A stretch of DNA of 42,733 nt from Chromera velia (taxonomy: Eukaryota; Sar; Chromeraceae), in contig JAHBMJ010000738.1 of assembly GCA_018398765.1 (NCBI GenBank), forward strand, positions 1-42,733, in the 5' to 3' direction. The translations under genes and the position numbers were made by a program. Under the pieces are notes generated by a model that did not search any database, was not told the origin of the DNA, and worked only from the letters and a program-made list of their open reading frames with translations. Numbering within the stretch: position 1 is the stretch's first letter; each line of letters begins with the position of its first letter. Shown piece after piece: positions 39,999 through 42,733 of the stretch.

Positions 39999-40980
39999 CT
40001 AATGCAGCATGATCTACGCTCTGCACTGTAAATGCAGAAACTTTTTTTTTAATATAGATTATTTTCTAGATTTTTTTTTTTCTTTCATTAGTAAATTATC
40101 ATAGTACTTAATTGACAAGACACACAACGGTTGTCGGAATTTAACTCGAGATCGGCAGTAATCAGAACTAGAATCAGATCAAGCTGGCTTAAAAATATCA
40201 TGTTTTAGCTATATATAGTTAGACATTTTAATTAAAATAGAAAATCATTATTTTTACTTATACATTCATTCATTCATTCATTCATTCATTCATATGATCG
40301 AACTAGTAATCGAATCTATGATGTATGAGGTGATGTATGAGGTTGAAGCCGGTGAGCCATATAGGCTCAGGCCAAAGTGATCGAATCTATATAGGTCTAG
40401 GGGTATCACAGAGGAAAAAAAAAGTAAATGACTCTCTTTGTCAGGTATTTTTTTTTTTTTTTTTTTGCTCTAAAATAACTGTTGTTTACCCGTTACACGG
40501 GTGTTGCACAAGTGTTGCAAGGTGTTAATTACAGGCAAAAAAAAAAGTAGATAACTCGTTTTTCTAAAGACTTTTTTTTTTTTTTTTGCTGTGACATACC
40601 TAGATATAGGTTCGATCTTTTTTTAAAGCAGACTCTAGAGCGGACTGTGCAAAGAATTCGCATTTATTCGCGTTCATAACCTGGTTCATAACTAGGCTTA
40701 TCTACACAACCAGCTTTCAGATAGTAATTAAAGCCATAGCTTATAAAAATTAAAAAAAAAATAAAAAAAATAAATGATAAAAAAGTTAGTAGAGAGCTGA
40801 TAGAAAAGTGATAAAAATATGATAGAAAATTAACTGATAGAAAAGTCTATCTAGAAAAAAGTTTAGAGAATCAAAAGTGATAGAAGCATATGCGTCTGCG
40901 CGTTTTGTACAATAGGTTTTATATTGACGTCTTTCTTGAATAAAGATATCCTGGTCGAAAAAGAGAGCTAGAACGCACGT
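39999..40980. other. AT-rich intergenic stretch with small repeats
   Basis: Long A and T runs, (CATT)n at about 40263-40293, a repeated GATGTATGAGGT at 40320-40341, a repeated ATCGAATCTAT at about 40310 and 40381, and TGATAGAAAA units near 40798-40850. It resembles the AT-rich block at 30470-31070 in texture. No gene is recognised. Confidence 0.45.
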
Positions 40981-42521
40981 CGAATGCAGCGGCACCGGTG
41001 ACCGTCTTCATTTCTCCTTGAACGTTCAAGGAACCCTTACAGATCGACTCGAAGACTGACCGAATACATGTGCGTGTAGCTTCAAGACCAGAGGTAACAG
41101 CAGCGAGTTATGCAGAAAGATGGATATACAAGCTGATGGTCTCATACCTGGTCGGAGGGAAGGAAAGAGACGCATCTTGCTTTCTCTTCATGTCACTGAC
41201 ACAACTGCACGAGAGTTCCTCGTCTTTCATTGTCGAGAGAGAATGCTTATCGATCTTTCTTGTTGTATTCCATGCTTGATTGCTAGCATCAGCGCACGAG
41301 GAAAAACATCTTCCAAGCTGTCATTTGTTGAGCGATTTGCTGGTGGGGACCCGTCAAAAGAAAAACCCCAAAGAAAAGAAAATGAGTGCATGATGTGGAG
41401 GACAACATGACATGAAATGCAAGACATGGCATGACATGAGTACAGAAAGTGACGGCACACAACAACGAGCCAGCATATCAATTTGCTCAGACAGCCCTTC
41501 TGATTCCTTCTCAATGCAATCCTTTGCAACAACCACAGAAATGGTCGGTAATTTGAAGCCGTTTGAAGCTTTCCCTGAGAGATGTCTCTTTTCCATTTAT
41601 TTTCTGTGTTCTTTGTCTGTCAGTTTGTTCTTGAACTCCCATGCACCCATGCACACTTTCTGTGCTCTCCCTTCGCTCTTTCACATGGCAGTTGTCGATC
41701 TTCCGGTTCAGTAGGGGGCTTTTTAAATAGAGATCAACGGAAGGACAGAAGGGAACCCCACTTCGGACCAACAGCTTCGCTAGTCGACTCATCTCCCCCA
41801 GCTCGCTGAACTTGCTGCACAGCATCCCAGCCCCGCGTCTGCGGCCCTCTTGTGGTGAACGACGATCGACTGAGAGTTGAAGTGGCCTGAAGAGGCTGCC
41901 GGCCAGAGGAGGGAACGATCGAGGGAGAGGGAAGGGAAGACCTGCGTGAGTAACTAAGCGATCAAGCAGCCGGCAAAAAGACTGAGAAAAAAAACGGAAA
42001 GGAGGAAAAAAAGAAAAGGAAGAGAGACACACAAAACTGCCAGAGAGACGGAAGAAAGCGAACATATAAGAATAAGCCATAAAACTATAAAAAAGGAAAG
42101 ATTGAAAGACAACAAAGAATGAAGAAAACAAAGCAAAGGACTTTGAAAAAGGCACAGGACGAAATACGGATCGAGAACCTGTTAGTAAGTCCAGCTTAGT
42201 GCCTCGATCATCATGCTTTAGTGTACCTTTCGGTCACATGCTTGACCTACCAGACGGGATGGGAAGAGAAGGCTCCTTCTGGACGTCCTGCATACAGTCA
42301 CAAAGTGGCACTAGATATTTTGTACGTCAAGAGCAGTTGCATTGCCAACAAACAGAGATGCGCTCTGCATGCAATCGATAAGAGTTTGATAACATTTCCT
42401 TGTGTCTTTGTTTGTCATTCACTTTTCAGTCAGCGCTGTTCTTTCTCTCTCTTTTGATGTTGCGTTCTTCCTATTTTTTATTAATTATATTCTCGCTGTT
42501 CGACTTTGGACAAGCAGGCAG

Positions 42522-42522
<1 letters not shown>
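40981..42522. other. Intergenic stretch, no supported gene
   Basis: Short overlapping frames on both strands (for example 41070-41279 plus and 41511-42155 minus) lack domain patterns and cross low-complexity DNA. ATGACATG units recur near 41400-41440. An upstream or untranslated part of a gene beyond the window cannot be excluded. Confidence 0.35.
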
Positions 42523-42573
<51 letters not shown>

Positions 42574-42584
42574 TCTCAGAGAGA

Positions 42585-42620
<36 letters not shown>
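42523..42620. repeat. Compound (CA)n-(GA)n microsatellite
   Basis: About 16 CA units followed by GA units with a short interruption (GTCTC). Directly visible. Confidence 0.95.
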
Positions 42621-42622
<2 letters not shown>

Positions 42623-42733
42623 GAAAGGTGACAAAACATGATTTCCCACCGTTTCTTTTCATTCTTTCTCTGTCGTGCATGGGTTTACCCTAGGGTTTAC
42701 CCTGAACTTCTGAATCATGCACTGGCAAGGTCA

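Noticed and set aside
42683-42706. GGGTTTACCCTAGGGTTTACCC as telomere repeat
   Set aside because: A short internal palindromic duplication, only two units and not in telomeric head-to-tail form.
1-42733. CRISPR arrays, tRNA or rRNA genes
   Set aside because: No regularly spaced repeats with unique spacers, no tRNA T-loop/anticodon arrangement and no rRNA blocks recognised by eye; a tRNA or covariance-model scan would be decisive.

Overview
This is a eukaryotic nuclear contig. It has spliced genes with long introns, large gene-poor stretches, many microsatellites, and mobile elements nested inside one another. The gene content (a plant/alga-type sterol reductase, an ER-type cytochrome P450, a TPR-DUF4470 protein and an ankyrin/BTB protein), together with a heavy excess of the palindrome TGCATGCA, fits a free-living alveolate alga such as a chromerid (Chromera-like). 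That assignment is an inference from memory and no marker in the window proves it.

Layout, left to right. 1-5238: two copies of a hAT-like DNA transposon (the 3' part at 1-348 and a complete copy with an 8-bp target duplication at 3812-5230) flank a zone of decayed, unrecognised coding fragments and a diverged repeat pair. 6577-11827 (minus): a complete ten-exon gene for a sterol delta-7 reductase (DHCR7/DWF5 type), 453 aa, reconstructed here from splice phases. About 12620-23155: one long, decayed Penelope-like retroelement (PLE1). Its GIY-YIG endonuclease lies upstream of the reverse transcriptase. It is cut by two insertions, a roughly 2.95-kb inverted-repeat element (15323-18275) and a hAT-like element (18471-21829). 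The hAT-like element carries a second, 5'-truncated PLE (PLE2), and PLE2 spans a 21-N assembly gap flanked by a near-identical 1-kb duplication. An inverted relative of the hAT-like element (23156-23926) abuts the 3' end of PLE1.

24540-25560 is a purine-strand microsatellite tract. 26664-28684 (plus) is a two-exon cytochrome P450 of 536 aa. 31081-32930 is a short non-autonomous LTR retrotransposon with primer-binding site and polypurine tract. 33261-37968 (minus) is a multi-exon TPR-DUF4470 gene with at least four lesions, so probably a pseudogene. 38505-39998 (plus) encodes an ankyrin-like/BTB-BACK protein and is divergent from the TPR gene. 39999-42733 is AT-rich and microsatellite DNA with no gene I can support.

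The host genes do not form an operon. The sterol reductase and the P450 could both act in ER lipid metabolism, but their proximity is not evidence of a shared pathway. Most introns whose ends could be fixed begin GTC rather than GTA or GTG, which is the most unusual host-level feature.
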